A stretch of 64,000 nucleotides of DNA, taken from positions 70,909 through 134,908 of the forward strand of contig JAEWLS010000013.1 in NCBI GenBank assembly GCA_023457435.1. Reading direction: 5' to 3'. This DNA is from Pseudomonadota bacterium. Its GTDB lineage: Bacteria; Pseudomonadota; Alphaproteobacteria; Rhizobiales; Rhizobiaceae. Positions 19,947 to 28,792 of this stretch are shown here, piece after piece; position 1 is the first letter of the stretch; each line of letters opens with the position of its first letter. The notes under the pieces were generated by a model. That model was not told the DNA's origin and searched no databases. It saw only the letters and a list, made by a program, of their open reading frames with translations. Position numbers and translations under genes: made by a program.

Positions 19947-20329
19947 ACGACGACCGCAGCCTGACCACTCTCGTTGCTGACCTCGCGGCACAAGGCGGAA
20001 CGCTGGTCCGCACGGAAGCGAAGCTCCTGCGCGCAGAGCTCACCGAGAAGCTCGGGAAAGTCGGCACATCCGCTGTCGAGATCCTTGGCGGCGCGATCTG
20101 CCTGCTCGCCGCGCTGATGGTGCTGCTCCAGGCGCTCGTCATCGCACTTGCGAACCTCGGTCTCGGCGGGGGTTGGGCATCGTTGCTCGTCGGCGTCGCT
20201 GTCGCAGCCTTGGGGCTCGTGCTCATTCGCGCCGGCAGGGCCAGCCTCGAACTCGAGGAAATCCAGCCGGAGAAGACAATGAACCAGGTCCAGCAGGACG
20301 CGCGGGTGCTCAGGGAGCAGGTTAAATGA
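19943..20329 (+). CDS. phage-holin-like (putative Actinobacteriophage holin III type) membrane protein
   Basis: A 128-residue membrane protein with an N-terminal helical region (SLTTLVADLAAQGGTLVRTEAKLLRAEL), two TM helices (about residues 45-75 and 76-98) and a charged C-terminal helix. This is the layout of the holin-superfamily-III domain commonly annotated in bacterial chromosomes. No phage gene is nearby; it is translationally coupled on both sides (ATGA overlaps) to two other envelope-type genes, so it is a chromosomal operon member rather than a lysis gene. Confidence 0.82.
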   Translation: MNDDRSLTTLVADLAAQGGTLVRTEAKLLRAELTEKLGKVGTSAVEILGGAICLLAALMVLLQALVIALANLGLGGGWASLLVGVAVAALGLVLIRAGRASLELEEIQPEKTMNQVQQDARVLREQVK

Positions 20330-21210
20330 ACGAGACAAGCACGACCGAACTCGAGCGCGAAGCGGAGGCCGCCCGCGAGCGCGTCGCCGATACGGCAGAG
20401 ACGATCCGAAAGAAGCTGACCACGGGCCAGCTGATCGACGAGTTCACCGGCATGCTCACCGGCGGCGACATGGCTGGCACATTGAACAATCTGAAGTCGC
20501 AGATTCGCGACAATCCGATACCTGCCGTACTCGTCGGCGCCGGCCTCGCATGGCTGGCTTTCGGCAAAGGTATCGCTGCGAGCACATCCAGCGGCATGAC
20601 AACGCCGCAGCCCGCGCGCGGGTCTGGCGGGTCTCAGGGCGGCGCCGGCCACTCATTGGTGGACGAGGCATCGAGCGCCGTCGGCTCCGCCGCCGGGTCG
20701 GTGGCCGACAGGGCGAGGTCGGCTGCGTCCTCGGTCTCGCATGCCGTCAGCGACATGGCCGGAAGCCTCTCGGATACTGCCGACCGGCTGCGCCAAAGCA
20801 TGCTCACCGGCTCCAGCGATAGCGGTCCGCACATGTCGCGATCGGTCTCGAATCTCACCACTCACGAGCCGCTCCTGATCGCCGTTGCAGGCCTTGCGGT
20901 CGGTGCAGCGATAGGTGCGTTGCTGCCGGCGAGCGACTTGGAAAAGGAGCAGCTCGGACCGGAGGCAAGGCGCTTGCGCGAGCAGGCTGCGGACCTCGTC
21001 GAGAAGGGCAAGGACAGCGCAACCCGAGTAGCTACTAAGGCCTACGACGCTCTGAAGGACGAGGCGGACCGCCAAGGTCTTTCGCCCAGCGAAGGCTCGT
21101 CGCTGGGGCAGAAGGTCGGAGACGTGGTGCGCTCCGCAGCTGAAGCCACCCAGGATGCAGCTCGCCATGAAATGGGCGTCGATCACGCCGGCAGCACGCA
21201 GCGTCGCTAG
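20326..21210 (+). CDS. DUF3618 domain protein
   Basis: A 294-residue protein. The N terminus shows the DUF3618 helix (TTELEREAEAARERVADTAETI, then DEFTGML), followed by NPIPAVLVGAGLAWLAFGKG, a TM-like segment near residues 64-80. A Ser/Ala-rich middle follows, then a second hydrophobic segment (EPLLIAVAGLAVGAAIGALLPAS near 180-205) and a long amphipathic helix to the end. Proteins of this family are of unknown function and cluster with holin-like and small membrane proteins in alphaproteobacteria. It ends the four-gene coupled unit begun at 19290. Confidence 0.88.
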   Translation: MNETSTTELEREAEAARERVADTAETIRKKLTTGQLIDEFTGMLTGGDMAGTLNNLKSQIRDNPIPAVLVGAGLAWLAFGKGIAASTSSGMTTPQPARGSGGSQGGAGHSLVDEASSAVGSAAGSVADRARSAASSVSHAVSDMAGSLSDTADRLRQSMLTGSSDSGPHMSRSVSNLTTHEPLLIAVAGLAVGAAIGALLPASDLEKEQLGPEARRLREQAADLVEKGKDSATRVATKAYDALKDEADRQGLSPSEGSSLGQKVGDVVRSAAEATQDAARHEMGVDHAGSTQRR

Positions 21211-21255
21211 TCGAGCAGGACGAGCTCAAGCTCGTCGCAAGCCAAGGAGAATCCG

Positions 21256-22431
21256 ATGCGCGCACTTGTGTGGCACGGCAAGGAAGACATTCGCTGCGAC
21301 CAGGTGTCGGATCCCGAGATCGAGGACCCGCGCGACGCGATCATCAAGGTCACGAGCTGCGCCATCTGCGGTTCCGACCTGCACCTCTATCACAACTTTA
21401 TCCCCGCCATGCTGCCCGGCGACATCATGGGGCACGAGACCATGGGCGAGGTCGTAGAGGTCGGCTCCGGCGTGAACGGCAAGCTCAAGAAGGGCGACCG
21501 CATCGTCGTTCCGTTCACGATCTTCTGCGGCGAGTGCAGCCAGTGCCAGCGGCGCAACTACTCGCTGTGCCAAAGGACGAATCGCAACAAGTCGCTTGCC
21601 GACAAGGTGTACGGTCACGGCGGCGCCGGCCTGTTCGGCTATTCGCATCTCACCGGCGGGTATGCCGGCGGCCAGGCGGAGTATCTGCGCGTGCCGTTCG
21701 CCGACACAACGCACATCAAGGTGCCGGAAGGTATTCCGGATGAAACGCTGCTTTTCCTTAGCGATATCCTCCCGACGGGGTGGCAGGCGGCGGTTCAATG
21801 CGACATCGAGCCGACCGACACCGTTGCGATCTGGGGCTGCGGCCCCGTCGGCCAGATGGCCATCCGCAGTGCGATCCTGCTCGGCGCGCGGCAGGTCATC
21901 GCCATCGACATGCTGCCGGAACGCCTCTCGATGGCGGCGGCCGGCGGCGCCATCACCATCGACTTCTCGCGCGAAAGCGTGATCGAGCGTCTCGACGACC
22001 TCACCGGTGGCAATGGTCCCGAGAAATGCATCGACGCTGTCGGCATGGAGTCGCATGTCGGCTTCGGGCAGCCCGACACGATCCTCGATCGCGTCAAACA
22101 GATGGGGATGCTGGAAAGCGACCGCCCGCATGTTCTGCGCGAGATGATCTATGTCTGCCAGGGCGGCGGCATTCTCTCCATCCCCGGCGTGTACAGCGGC
22201 CTCGTCGACAAGATCCCATTCGGGCTGATCATGAACAAGGGCCTGACGATTCGCACCGGCCAGACGCACGTCAACAGGTGGACGGACGACCTGCTGAGGC
22301 TGATCGAGGACAAGAAGATCGATCCCTCCTTCGTCATCACCCACAAGGCAGACCTTGCCGAAGGCCCGGACCTGTACCGCATTTTCCGCGACAAGCAGGA
22401 CAGCTGCATCAAGGTCGTGCTCACCCCCTGA
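21256..22431 (+). CDS. zinc-dependent alcohol dehydrogenase
   Basis: A 391-residue medium-chain dehydrogenase. Catalytic zinc site CAICGSDLHLYHNF and GHETMGE, structural zinc cysteines in CGECSQCQRRNYSLC, and a Rossmann GCGPVGQMAI (about residues 196-205). The insertion and the GYAGGQAEYLRVP segment are like glutathione-independent formaldehyde dehydrogenase relatives often placed with stress genes. Ribosome site AAGGAGAA precedes the ATG by 4 bases. Substrate not determined. It lies 46 bases after the DUF3618 gene and 11 bases before the next. Confidence 0.92.
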   Translation: MRALVWHGKEDIRCDQVSDPEIEDPRDAIIKVTSCAICGSDLHLYHNFIPAMLPGDIMGHETMGEVVEVGSGVNGKLKKGDRIVVPFTIFCGECSQCQRRNYSLCQRTNRNKSLADKVYGHGGAGLFGYSHLTGGYAGGQAEYLRVPFADTTHIKVPEGIPDETLLFLSDILPTGWQAAVQCDIEPTDTVAIWGCGPVGQMAIRSAILLGARQVIAIDMLPERLSMAAAGGAITIDFSRESVIERLDDLTGGNGPEKCIDAVGMESHVGFGQPDTILDRVKQMGMLESDRPHVLREMIYVCQGGGILSIPGVYSGLVDKIPFGLIMNKGLTIRTGQTHVNRWTDDLLRLIEDKKIDPSFVITHKADLAEGPDLYRIFRDKQDSCIKVVLTP

Positions 22432-22442
22432 AAGGCCATCCG

Positions 22443-22973
22443 ATGAGTATCCTCACACAACTTGCGGACCGGGCTCGGAGCTCGGGCAATCCAAAGGTGA
22501 TCAAGTCGGGTCCAAGCGTCAGGCCGGTCGCCGACGACATGGCGCGCGCGCTCGGCTGGTTCAGCATGGCACTCGGTGTCGCCGAACTGGTCGCCCCGCA
22601 TGCCATAACCCGGATGCTGGGCATGCAGGGCAAGGAAGGTCTGGTTCGTGCCTTCGGCGTGCGCGAGATCGCGGCCGGCATGAGCTCGCTGTCGACAGAG
22701 AAGTCGCTCGGCCTATGGAGCCGTGTCGCAGGCGACGTCATCGACCTCGGCACGCTGTTCGCCGCCTACCGCAGCGACAATCCGAAAAAGCAGAATGTCG
22801 GTCTCGCGCTTGCGGCCGTCGCCGCGATCACGCTCGTCGACCTGGCGAGCGCGAAGGGCAACACCGCGACCCATGCGCGGCCGCGCGGTCCGGGGAAGGA
22901 TTTCAGCGACCGCAGCGGCTTCCCGCAGGGCGTCGAGGCCGCACGGGGCGACGCGATCCGACCCGCCGTCTGA
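22443..22973 (+). CDS. small membrane protein of unknown function
   Basis: A 176-residue protein beginning MSILTQLADRARS. The central region ALGWFSMALGVAELVAPHAI and the later VGLALAAVAAITLVDLASA are hydrophobic and probably membrane helices, with RAFGVREIAAGMSSLSTEKSLGLWSRVAGDVIDLGTLF between; the pattern resembles the membrane part of proteins annotated cyclase/dehydrase in related bacteria, without the START-type domain. It follows the alcohol dehydrogenase by 11 bases and so is likely co-transcribed. Exact role unknown. Confidence 0.75.
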   Translation: MSILTQLADRARSSGNPKVIKSGPSVRPVADDMARALGWFSMALGVAELVAPHAITRMLGMQGKEGLVRAFGVREIAAGMSSLSTEKSLGLWSRVAGDVIDLGTLFAAYRSDNPKKQNVGLALAAVAAITLVDLASAKGNTATHARPRGPGKDFSDRSGFPQGVEAARGDAIRPAV

Positions 22974-22986
22974 TCTGCATGACCGT

Positions 22987-23706
22987 CTAGGTGCCCGGCG
23001 CGAACGAGGCGACGAGCGAGTGCCGCTTGCCGGGATAGATGAAACGCGCATGCGTCACCTGCGCCTCCTGGTTCCACGTCCGCCGCTCCACGACGAGACA
23101 CGCAGTCCCCGTCGCAATTTGAAGCGTATCGGCCGTCGCCGGATCAGCGTCTTCCGCGTAGATGCGATGCTCGGCGGTTAGCCACGGCACACGTGCGAGA
23201 AGCCAGGGTCCGGGGGCGGTGCCGCTGAAGTCCGCTGTCTCCGCCTCGGGCACTGCCGTGAGGTTGATCAGGCGATCCTCGACGCAAAACGGGGCCGCCC
23301 CGGCGTGGTGTAAGCAGGCCAACGCCAGCACCTTGCCGCCGCTTCCGATGTCGAGGCGTCTCCTGTCTTCGGCGGCCGCGTGCCGGGCGGCGGCGCTTAC
23401 CAGGCGGTAGGTATAGGGCAGGCCCGTTTGGCCGACCTCTTCCGCAATGTCATGAATCTCAAGGATCGCGGCTTGCGCGCGCGGCTGCGACACGAAGGTG
23501 CCGCCCTTCCGCCGCCGCTCCACCAACCCGGACTTGGCGAGCTCGGTCATCACCTTGTTCACCGTCATGCGGGAACAACCATACTCCCGCGCCAGATCCA
23601 CCTCGAACGGCAGTCGATGGCCCGGCGGCCAGGCGCCGGTGACGATGCGGGCCTGGATGTACGAGAGAATGCGCTGGTGGAGGGTCGTTTCAGTGCTCGC
23701 TACCAT
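22987..23706 (-). CDS. hutC: HutC histidine-utilisation repressor (GntR family)
   Basis: A 239-residue GntR/HutC-type repressor with an N-terminal winged helix (LHQRILSYIQARIVTGAWPPGHRLPFE, ARE YGCSRMTVNKVMTELAKSGLVERRR segment) and a UTRA ligand domain; FCVEDRLINLTAVPEAETADF and RFIYPGKRHSLVASF are characteristic of HutC. It blocks hut genes until urocanate binds. It is encoded just downstream of hutF on the same strand, 73 bases apart, and probably acts at the TGTCTATACA site between hutF and hutI. Confidence 0.93.
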   Translation of the reverse strand: MVASTETTLHQRILSYIQARIVTGAWPPGHRLPFEVDLAREYGCSRMTVNKVMTELAKSGLVERRRKGGTFVSQPRAQAAILEIHDIAEEVGQTGLPYTYRLVSAAARHAAAEDRRRLDIGSGGKVLALACLHHAGAAPFCVEDRLINLTAVPEAETADFSGTAPGPWLLARVPWLTAEHRIYAEDADPATADTLQIATGTACLVVERRTWNQEAQVTHARFIYPGKRHSLVASFAPGT

Positions 23707-23779
23707 CGCCTCAGCCGCGCTCCCGAATGCCGCCGAACCCGTCGACTATGGCGATTCGACAGCCAATGTTGCACGCCGG

Positions 23780-25129
23780 TCAGGCCGCCAGAAGCGAGCG
23801 CATGACGCTGCCGAACCGCGCGGCGATCGCCTCGCGATGAATGTGGCGACCATCCTCGACCACGCGGCTGCCGCGCGCCCAAACGACCTTCGGCCTGACG
23901 CCTCCGGCAAAGATCCAGTGGTCGAGCGCCTGCGCCGCATCGAGGTAAGGCACAGCGGAAGTATCTAGCGAAACGAGATCGGCTGGATCGCCAGCCCGCA
24001 GGCCGGCGGTATGGCCCAGCGCCTGTGATCCGCCGGCGAGGGCGCCGGCGAACAGCGCTGCGCCGGTTGAGCCCCCTGGTGTTGCGGCGACGTTGCGGGC
24101 GCGGTGTACCAGCCGCTGCGAATATTCCAGCGTTCTCAGCTCATCTGCGACCGAGACGAGCACGTTGGAATCGGTGCCTACGCCAAACCGGCCCCCGGCC
24201 CGCATGAAACTCGGCAGTTTGAAGATGCCATCGCCGAGATTGGACTCGGTGATCGGGCAAAGTCCGGCGACGGCGCCGGTGCGCGCCATCCGCGCCGTTT
24301 CGCGCGCGGTCATTTGCGTGGCGTGCACGAGGCACCAGCACGTATCGACCGGGGCATTGTCGAGCAGCCACTCGACCGGACGCGCACCCGACCAGGCGAT
24401 GCAGTCGTCCACTTCCCTGACCTGCTCGGCGATATGAATGTGAACTGGCCCTTCGCCCGAAAGGTCCACCACCTTTGCCAGTTGAGGCGGCGTCGCCGCA
24501 CGCAGGCTGTGGGGTGCGACGCCCACGACGGCGCCCGGGATGCTGGCGACGATCTCGCGACACCGCTCTGTCAGCCTCGCAAAGGTATCGAGCGTATTGA
24601 CGAACCGGCGCTGGCCTTCGGTCGGCGCCGCGCCTCCGAAGCCGGAATGGGCGTAGAAAACCGGAAGCAAGGTGAGGGAGATGCCGGCCTGTCCGGCCGC
24701 AGCGGCGATACGGACGGCCATCTCGGCCACGTCGGAGTACGGCGTGCCGTCGCGATCGTGATGCAGGTAGTGGAACTCGCCGACGCGGCCGAAGCCGGCC
24801 TCGAGCATTTCCATGTAGACCTGGGCCGCCACGGCCTCGACCTGCTCCGGCGTCATCGACAGAGCGAAGCGGTACATCGTCGTGCGCCATGACCAGAAAC
24901 TGTCGTCACGAGGGCCACGGACCTCCGCCAGTCCCGCCATGGCGCGCTGAAAGGCGTGGCTGTGGAGATTCGGCATTGCTGGGACAACAAGATCGTGGCG
25001 GTCGTCCCCCGGTTCCGGCTGTACGTCGGTCTCGACCGAAACGATCAGGCCGCGATGAAGCGTCAGCCTGACAGATGACGCCCATCCGCCGGCGATCCAC
25101 GCGGACCGCGCAAAAATCCGCTGCACCAT
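23780..25129 (-). CDS. hutF: formimidoylglutamate deiminase
   Basis: A zinc amidohydrolase that converts N-formimidoyl-L-glutamate to N-formyl-L-glutamate and ammonia, the branch used in five-step histidine breakdown. It has the HxH motif VPAMPNLHSHAFQRAMAG, HIAEQVREVDDC, a lysine-free metal site with later His in CLVHATQMT and Asp in GVGTDSNVLVS. The start chosen, ATG at 25129 (MVQRIFARSAW), has GGAGAGG just upstream; two earlier in-frame starts exist (25141, 25189). About 449 residues. Diverges from hutI and shares with it the HutC-like operator. Confidence 0.94.
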   Translation of the reverse strand: MVQRIFARSAWIAGGWASSVRLTLHRGLIVSVETDVQPEPGDDRHDLVVPAMPNLHSHAFQRAMAGLAEVRGPRDDSFWSWRTTMYRFALSMTPEQVEAVAAQVYMEMLEAGFGRVGEFHYLHHDRDGTPYSDVAEMAVRIAAAAGQAGISLTLLPVFYAHSGFGGAAPTEGQRRFVNTLDTFARLTERCREIVASIPGAVVGVAPHSLRAATPPQLAKVVDLSGEGPVHIHIAEQVREVDDCIAWSGARPVEWLLDNAPVDTCWCLVHATQMTARETARMARTGAVAGLCPITESNLGDGIFKLPSFMRAGGRFGVGTDSNVLVSVADELRTLEYSQRLVHRARNVAATPGGSTGAALFAGALAGGSQALGHTAGLRAGDPADLVSLDTSAVPYLDAAQALDHWIFAGGVRPKVVWARGSRVVEDGRHIHREAIAARFGSVMRSLLAA

Positions 25130-25200
25130 CTGCCTCTCCATCGGAGCGATTGTGTCATGGCCGGGTGGGCCGCAACATGCCCTTGTCATCGGTTGTAATA

Positions 25201-25210
25201 TGTCTATACA
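25201..25210. promoter_or_regulatory. HutC-like operator
   Basis: TGTCTATACA is one base off a symmetric TGTATATACA. That palindrome resembles the HutC operator half-sites described for Pseudomonas and Brucella. It lies 24 bases before hutI and 71 bases before the divergent hutF start, a good place to control both directions. No flanking second copy was seen. Confidence 0.55.
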
Positions 25211-25233
25211 TGTTTGTCGACGGGAGGCGCGGG

Positions 25234-26463
25234 ATGGATAGGAGCGGCTCGACCTCGGTGAGGACGATCTGGGTGAATGCTCGGCTTGCCACGCTCGCGC
25301 ACGCGCCGTCCGGGCTGGGCATGGTGGAGCGCGGCGCGATCGCTGCCGAAGCCGGCCGCATCGTCTATGCCGGCGCCCAAGCCGACATGCCCGACGTACT
25401 CCGCAGCAACGCCGAAATCACCGACCTGCAGGGCCGTCTCGTCACGCCGGCGCTGATCGACTGTCACACCCACCTCGTCCATGGCGGCAACCGGGCGCGC
25501 GAGTTCGAGATGCGTCTGCAGGGCGCCACCTACGAAGAGATCGCGCGGGCCGGTGGCGGCATCGTCTCGACCGTCGCGGCGACGCGCCGCCTGTCTGAGA
25601 ACGAACTGGTCAACCAGGCGCTGCCGCGGCTCGACGCGCTGATTGCCGAAGGCGTGGCCACGGTCGAGATCAAGTCCGGCTACGGGCTGAACGTCGAGGA
25701 CGAGCTGAAGATGCTGCGCGCGGCACGGCGTCTCGCCGGCTTGCGGCCGGTTCGGGTGCGTACCAGCTATCTTGCCGCGCATGCGGTGCCCGTGGAGTAC
25801 AAAGGGCGTGCCGACGCTTACCTGGCCGAAGTCGTGCTGCCTGGCATGGAGGCCGGCAAGGAAGAAGGGCTGATCGACGCCGTCGACGGGTTCTGCGAGG
25901 GCATTGCCTTCTCGGTCGAGCAGATGCGACGCGTGTTCGAGCATGCGCGCAAGCTCGGCCTGCCGGTGAAGCTGCATGCCGAGCAGCTTTCCGCTATCGG
26001 CGGAGCGAAACTGGCGGCATCCTTCGGCGCCCTGTCGGCCGACCACCTCGAATATCTCGACGACGATGGTGCGCGGGCCCTTGCCGCGGCCGGCAGCGTC
26101 GCGGTGCTGCTCCCCGGCGCGTTCTATTTCCTGAGGGAGAAGCAGATGCCGCCGGTCCAAGCCCTGCGCCTGGCGGGTGCGCGCATCGCCATCGCCACGG
26201 ACTGCAATCCCGGATCCTCGCCCATGACGTCGCTTCTTCTTGCGATGAATATGGCGTGCACTCTGTTCCGCCTGACGCCTGACGACGCGCTGGCCGGGGT
26301 CACGCGTAACGCCGCCGCGGCGATGGGGCTCGGCGATGTCGGCACGATCGAGGCCGGCAAGCGCGCCGAGCTCGCGGTGTGGGACGTCGGCGAGCCGGCC
26401 GAACTCGCCTACCGCATCGGCTTCAACCCGCTCTACCGCCGCATCGCCGGAGACCTTTCATGA
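25234..26463 (+). CDS. hutI: imidazolonepropionase
   Basis: A 409-residue zinc amidohydrolase that opens 4-imidazolone-5-propanoate to N-formimidoyl-L-glutamate, the third step. The metal motif is IDCHTHLVHGGNRAREFE, followed by KSGYGLNVEDELK, KLHAEQLSA and ATDCNPGSSP with the last Asp. The ATG at 25234 has GGGAGG at 25222-25227, 6 bases upstream; earlier in-frame starts extend into the operator region and are not credible. It overlaps hutH. Confidence 0.96.
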   Translation: MDRSGSTSVRTIWVNARLATLAHAPSGLGMVERGAIAAEAGRIVYAGAQADMPDVLRSNAEITDLQGRLVTPALIDCHTHLVHGGNRAREFEMRLQGATYEEIARAGGGIVSTVAATRRLSENELVNQALPRLDALIAEGVATVEIKSGYGLNVEDELKMLRAARRLAGLRPVRVRTSYLAAHAVPVEYKGRADAYLAEVVLPGMEAGKEEGLIDAVDGFCEGIAFSVEQMRRVFEHARKLGLPVKLHAEQLSAIGGAKLAASFGALSADHLEYLDDDGARALAAAGSVAVLLPGAFYFLREKQMPPVQALRLAGARIAIATDCNPGSSPMTSLLLAMNMACTLFRLTPDDALAGVTRNAAAAMGLGDVGTIEAGKRAELAVWDVGEPAELAYRIGFNPLYRRIAGDLS

Positions 26464-27995
26464 GCCTCACGCTTCGCCCAGGCTCCGTAACGCTAGCCGA
26501 GCTCGAGGCCATCTACCGCGACGGCGACGTGGCCAGGCTGGACGACGATTTTCGCGCCGGGATCGCCGCGTCCGCGGCTCGGATCGCCGAGATCGCCGGC
26601 GGCGGCGCCGCGGTCTACGGCATCAACACCGGCTTCGGAAAGCTCGCTTCCGTCCGCATCCCCCCTGAAGATGTCGAGACGCTGCAGCGCAACCTCATCC
26701 TGTCGCATTGCTGCGGCATCGGTGCGCCGCTCGCGCCGGAGATCGTGCGCCTCGTCATGGTGCTGAAGCTGATCTCGCTTGGCCGCGGTGCGTCCGGCGT
26801 ACGGGCCCCGACCGTCGAGCTCATCGAAGCGATGCTGGAGCGCGGGGTGGTTCCGGTCATCCCGGAGAAAGGCTCGGTCGGCGCGTCGGGCGACCTTGCG
26901 CCGCTGGCGCATATGACCGCCGTCATGATCGGCGAGGGCGAGGCCTGGTTCGCGGGCGAGCGGATGCCGGCGCGCGCGGCGCTGTCGAAAGCGGGGCTCG
27001 ACCCGATCCGCCTGGCGGCCAAGGAGGGTCTGGCCCTCATCAACGGCACGCAGGTCTCGACTGCGCTGGCGCTCGCCGGGCTTTTCCGCACCCACCGGGC
27101 CGCCAATGCGGCGCTGATCACCGGCGCGCTCTCGACTGACGCGGCGATGGGTTCCTCGGCGCCATTCCATCCGGAAATTCACCGCCTGCGCGGCCACCGC
27201 GGCCAGATCGACACGGCCGCGGCACTCTGGCGTTTGCTCGACGGTTCCGAAATCCGCAACTCGCATATCGAGGGCGACGAGCGTGTGCAGGACCCCTACT
27301 GCATCCGATGCCAGCCACAAGTCGATGGCGCCTGCCTCGATATCCTGCGCATGGCGGCGCAGACGCTCACCATCGAGGCCAACGCCGTCACCGACAACCC
27401 GCTGGTGCTATCGGACGGGGCAGTCGTCTCCGGCGGCAATTTCCACGCCGAGCCGGTCGCCTTCGCCGCTGACCAGATCGCGCTCGCCGTCTGCGAGATC
27501 GGAGCCATCGCCCAGCGCCGCATCGCACTGCTGGTCGATCCGGCGCTGTCGTTCGGGCTGCCCGCGTTCCTCGCCAAGAAACCCGGCCTCAACTCCGGAA
27601 TGATGATTGCCGAGGTCACATCCGCCGCTCTGATGAGCGAGAACAAGCAGATGGCGCATCCGGCATCGGTCGATTCGACGCCCACCTCTGCCAACCAGGA
27701 GGATCACGTCTCCATGGCCTGCCATGGCGCGCGCCGGCTGCTGCAGATGACCGACAATCTGGCCGGCATCATCGGCATCGAAGCGCTTACCGCCGCGCAA
27801 GGGGTAGAGATGCGCGCGCCGCTAGAGACCTCCCGCGAGTTGCAGTCCGCGCTGGCCACCATCCGGGAAAGGGTGCCGACGCTGGAGGTCGACCGCTACA
27901 TGGCCGACGATCTCGCAGCGGCAGCAGAGCTGGTGTCTTCGGGCGCGCTGAATGCGAGCGTTGGCGAGGGCGTGCTGGCGGGGTTGGCGGCATGA
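26460..27995 (+). CDS. hutH: histidine ammonia-lyase
   Basis: Deaminates L-histidine to urocanate, the first step. The 511-residue protein contains the self-cyclising Ala142-Ser143-Gly144 triad (GASGDLAPLAH), which forms the MIO cofactor and falls on the same numbers as in P. putida HAL. It also has GINTGFGKLAS near residue 50 and QEDHVSMACHGARR near 417. The ATG overlaps the hutI stop (ATGA) and the stop overlaps hutG, so translation is coupled. Confidence 0.97.
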   Translation: MSLTLRPGSVTLAELEAIYRDGDVARLDDDFRAGIAASAARIAEIAGGGAAVYGINTGFGKLASVRIPPEDVETLQRNLILSHCCGIGAPLAPEIVRLVMVLKLISLGRGASGVRAPTVELIEAMLERGVVPVIPEKGSVGASGDLAPLAHMTAVMIGEGEAWFAGERMPARAALSKAGLDPIRLAAKEGLALINGTQVSTALALAGLFRTHRAANAALITGALSTDAAMGSSAPFHPEIHRLRGHRGQIDTAAALWRLLDGSEIRNSHIEGDERVQDPYCIRCQPQVDGACLDILRMAAQTLTIEANAVTDNPLVLSDGAVVSGGNFHAEPVAFAADQIALAVCEIGAIAQRRIALLVDPALSFGLPAFLAKKPGLNSGMMIAEVTSAALMSENKQMAHPASVDSTPTSANQEDHVSMACHGARRLLQMTDNLAGIIGIEALTAAQGVEMRAPLETSRELQSALATIRERVPTLEVDRYMADDLAAAAELVSSGALNASVGEGVLAGLAA

Positions 27996-28792
27996 ACCCC
28001 GTCCTCGTCACGCAGGGCACTTCGCCCGTCATCCTCGTCTTTCCCCACGTCGGGACCTACGTGCCGGAGGACATCGCGGCACGGCTCAACCACGAAGGCC
28101 GCAAGCTGCGCGACACGGACTGGCATGTCGACCGCCTCTATGACGGGCTGCTTGCCGGCGCGACGACGGTGCGCGCCACGTTCCACCGATACGCCATCGA
28201 CGCGAACCGCGATCCCTCCGGCGCAAGCCTCTATCCCGGCCAAAACACCACCGGTCTCGTCCCGCTCACCGACTTCGACGATCAGCCGATCTGGGAAAGT
28301 GCGCCGGACGCAGCGGAGGTCGCGCGGCGGCGGGAGCTTTTTCATGCACCGTATCACGCCGCACTGCGGGCCGAGGTGGATAGGGTGAAGGCGCTGCATG
28401 GGATCGCCGTCGTCTACGACTGCCATTCGATCCGCTCGGTCTGCCCGTTCCTGTTCGATGGCGTGTTGCCGGATTTCAACGTCGGCACCGACAACGGCGC
28501 GACCTGCGACCCGGCGATCGAAGCGGTCGTCACGGGCACGGCGAAGCATGCCGCCCAGTATTCGTCCGTGCTCAACGGCCGATTCCGCGGCGGCTGGACG
28601 ACGCGGCACTATGGGCGCCCGCAGCAGGGCGTCCACGCCATCCAGATGGAATTGGCGCAGAGCACCTACCTCGAAAGCGAGGACGCTCCCTTCGCCTATG
28701 ACGAACGAAAGGCGGCACGGCTGCGCGCGGTGCTGACGGCAATCCTCGAGCGCGTCGAGAGCGCCGCGCTCGCACTCGGAGGTAAGCGATGA
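27992..28792 (+). CDS. hutG: N-formylglutamate deformylase
   Basis: Hydrolyses N-formyl-L-glutamate to formate and glutamate, completing the pathway opened by hutF. A 266-residue FGase-family protein with IDANRDPSGASLYPGQNT, VYDCHSIRS (metal-binding His), DFNVGTDNGATCDP and RGGWTTRHYGRPQQGVHAIQMELAQ. It is coupled on both sides (ATGA overlap with hutH and hutU). The pairing with hutF argues for the five-step formylglutamate route rather than direct formamide release. Confidence 0.95.
   Translation: MNPVLVTQGTSPVILVFPHVGTYVPEDIAARLNHEGRKLRDTDWHVDRLYDGLLAGATTVRATFHRYAIDANRDPSGASLYPGQNTTGLVPLTDFDDQPIWESAPDAAEVARRRELFHAPYHAALRAEVDRVKALHGIAVVYDCHSIRSVCPFLFDGVLPDFNVGTDNGATCDPAIEAVVTGTAKHAAQYSSVLNGRFRGGWTTRHYGRPQQGVHAIQMELAQSTYLESEDAPFAYDERKAARLRAVLTAILERVESAALALGGKR

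Noticed and set aside
19943..20329. Prophage lysis gene suggested by the holin-like domain
   Set aside because: No phage structural, replication or integrase genes nearby; it is coupled to DUF3618-type genes.
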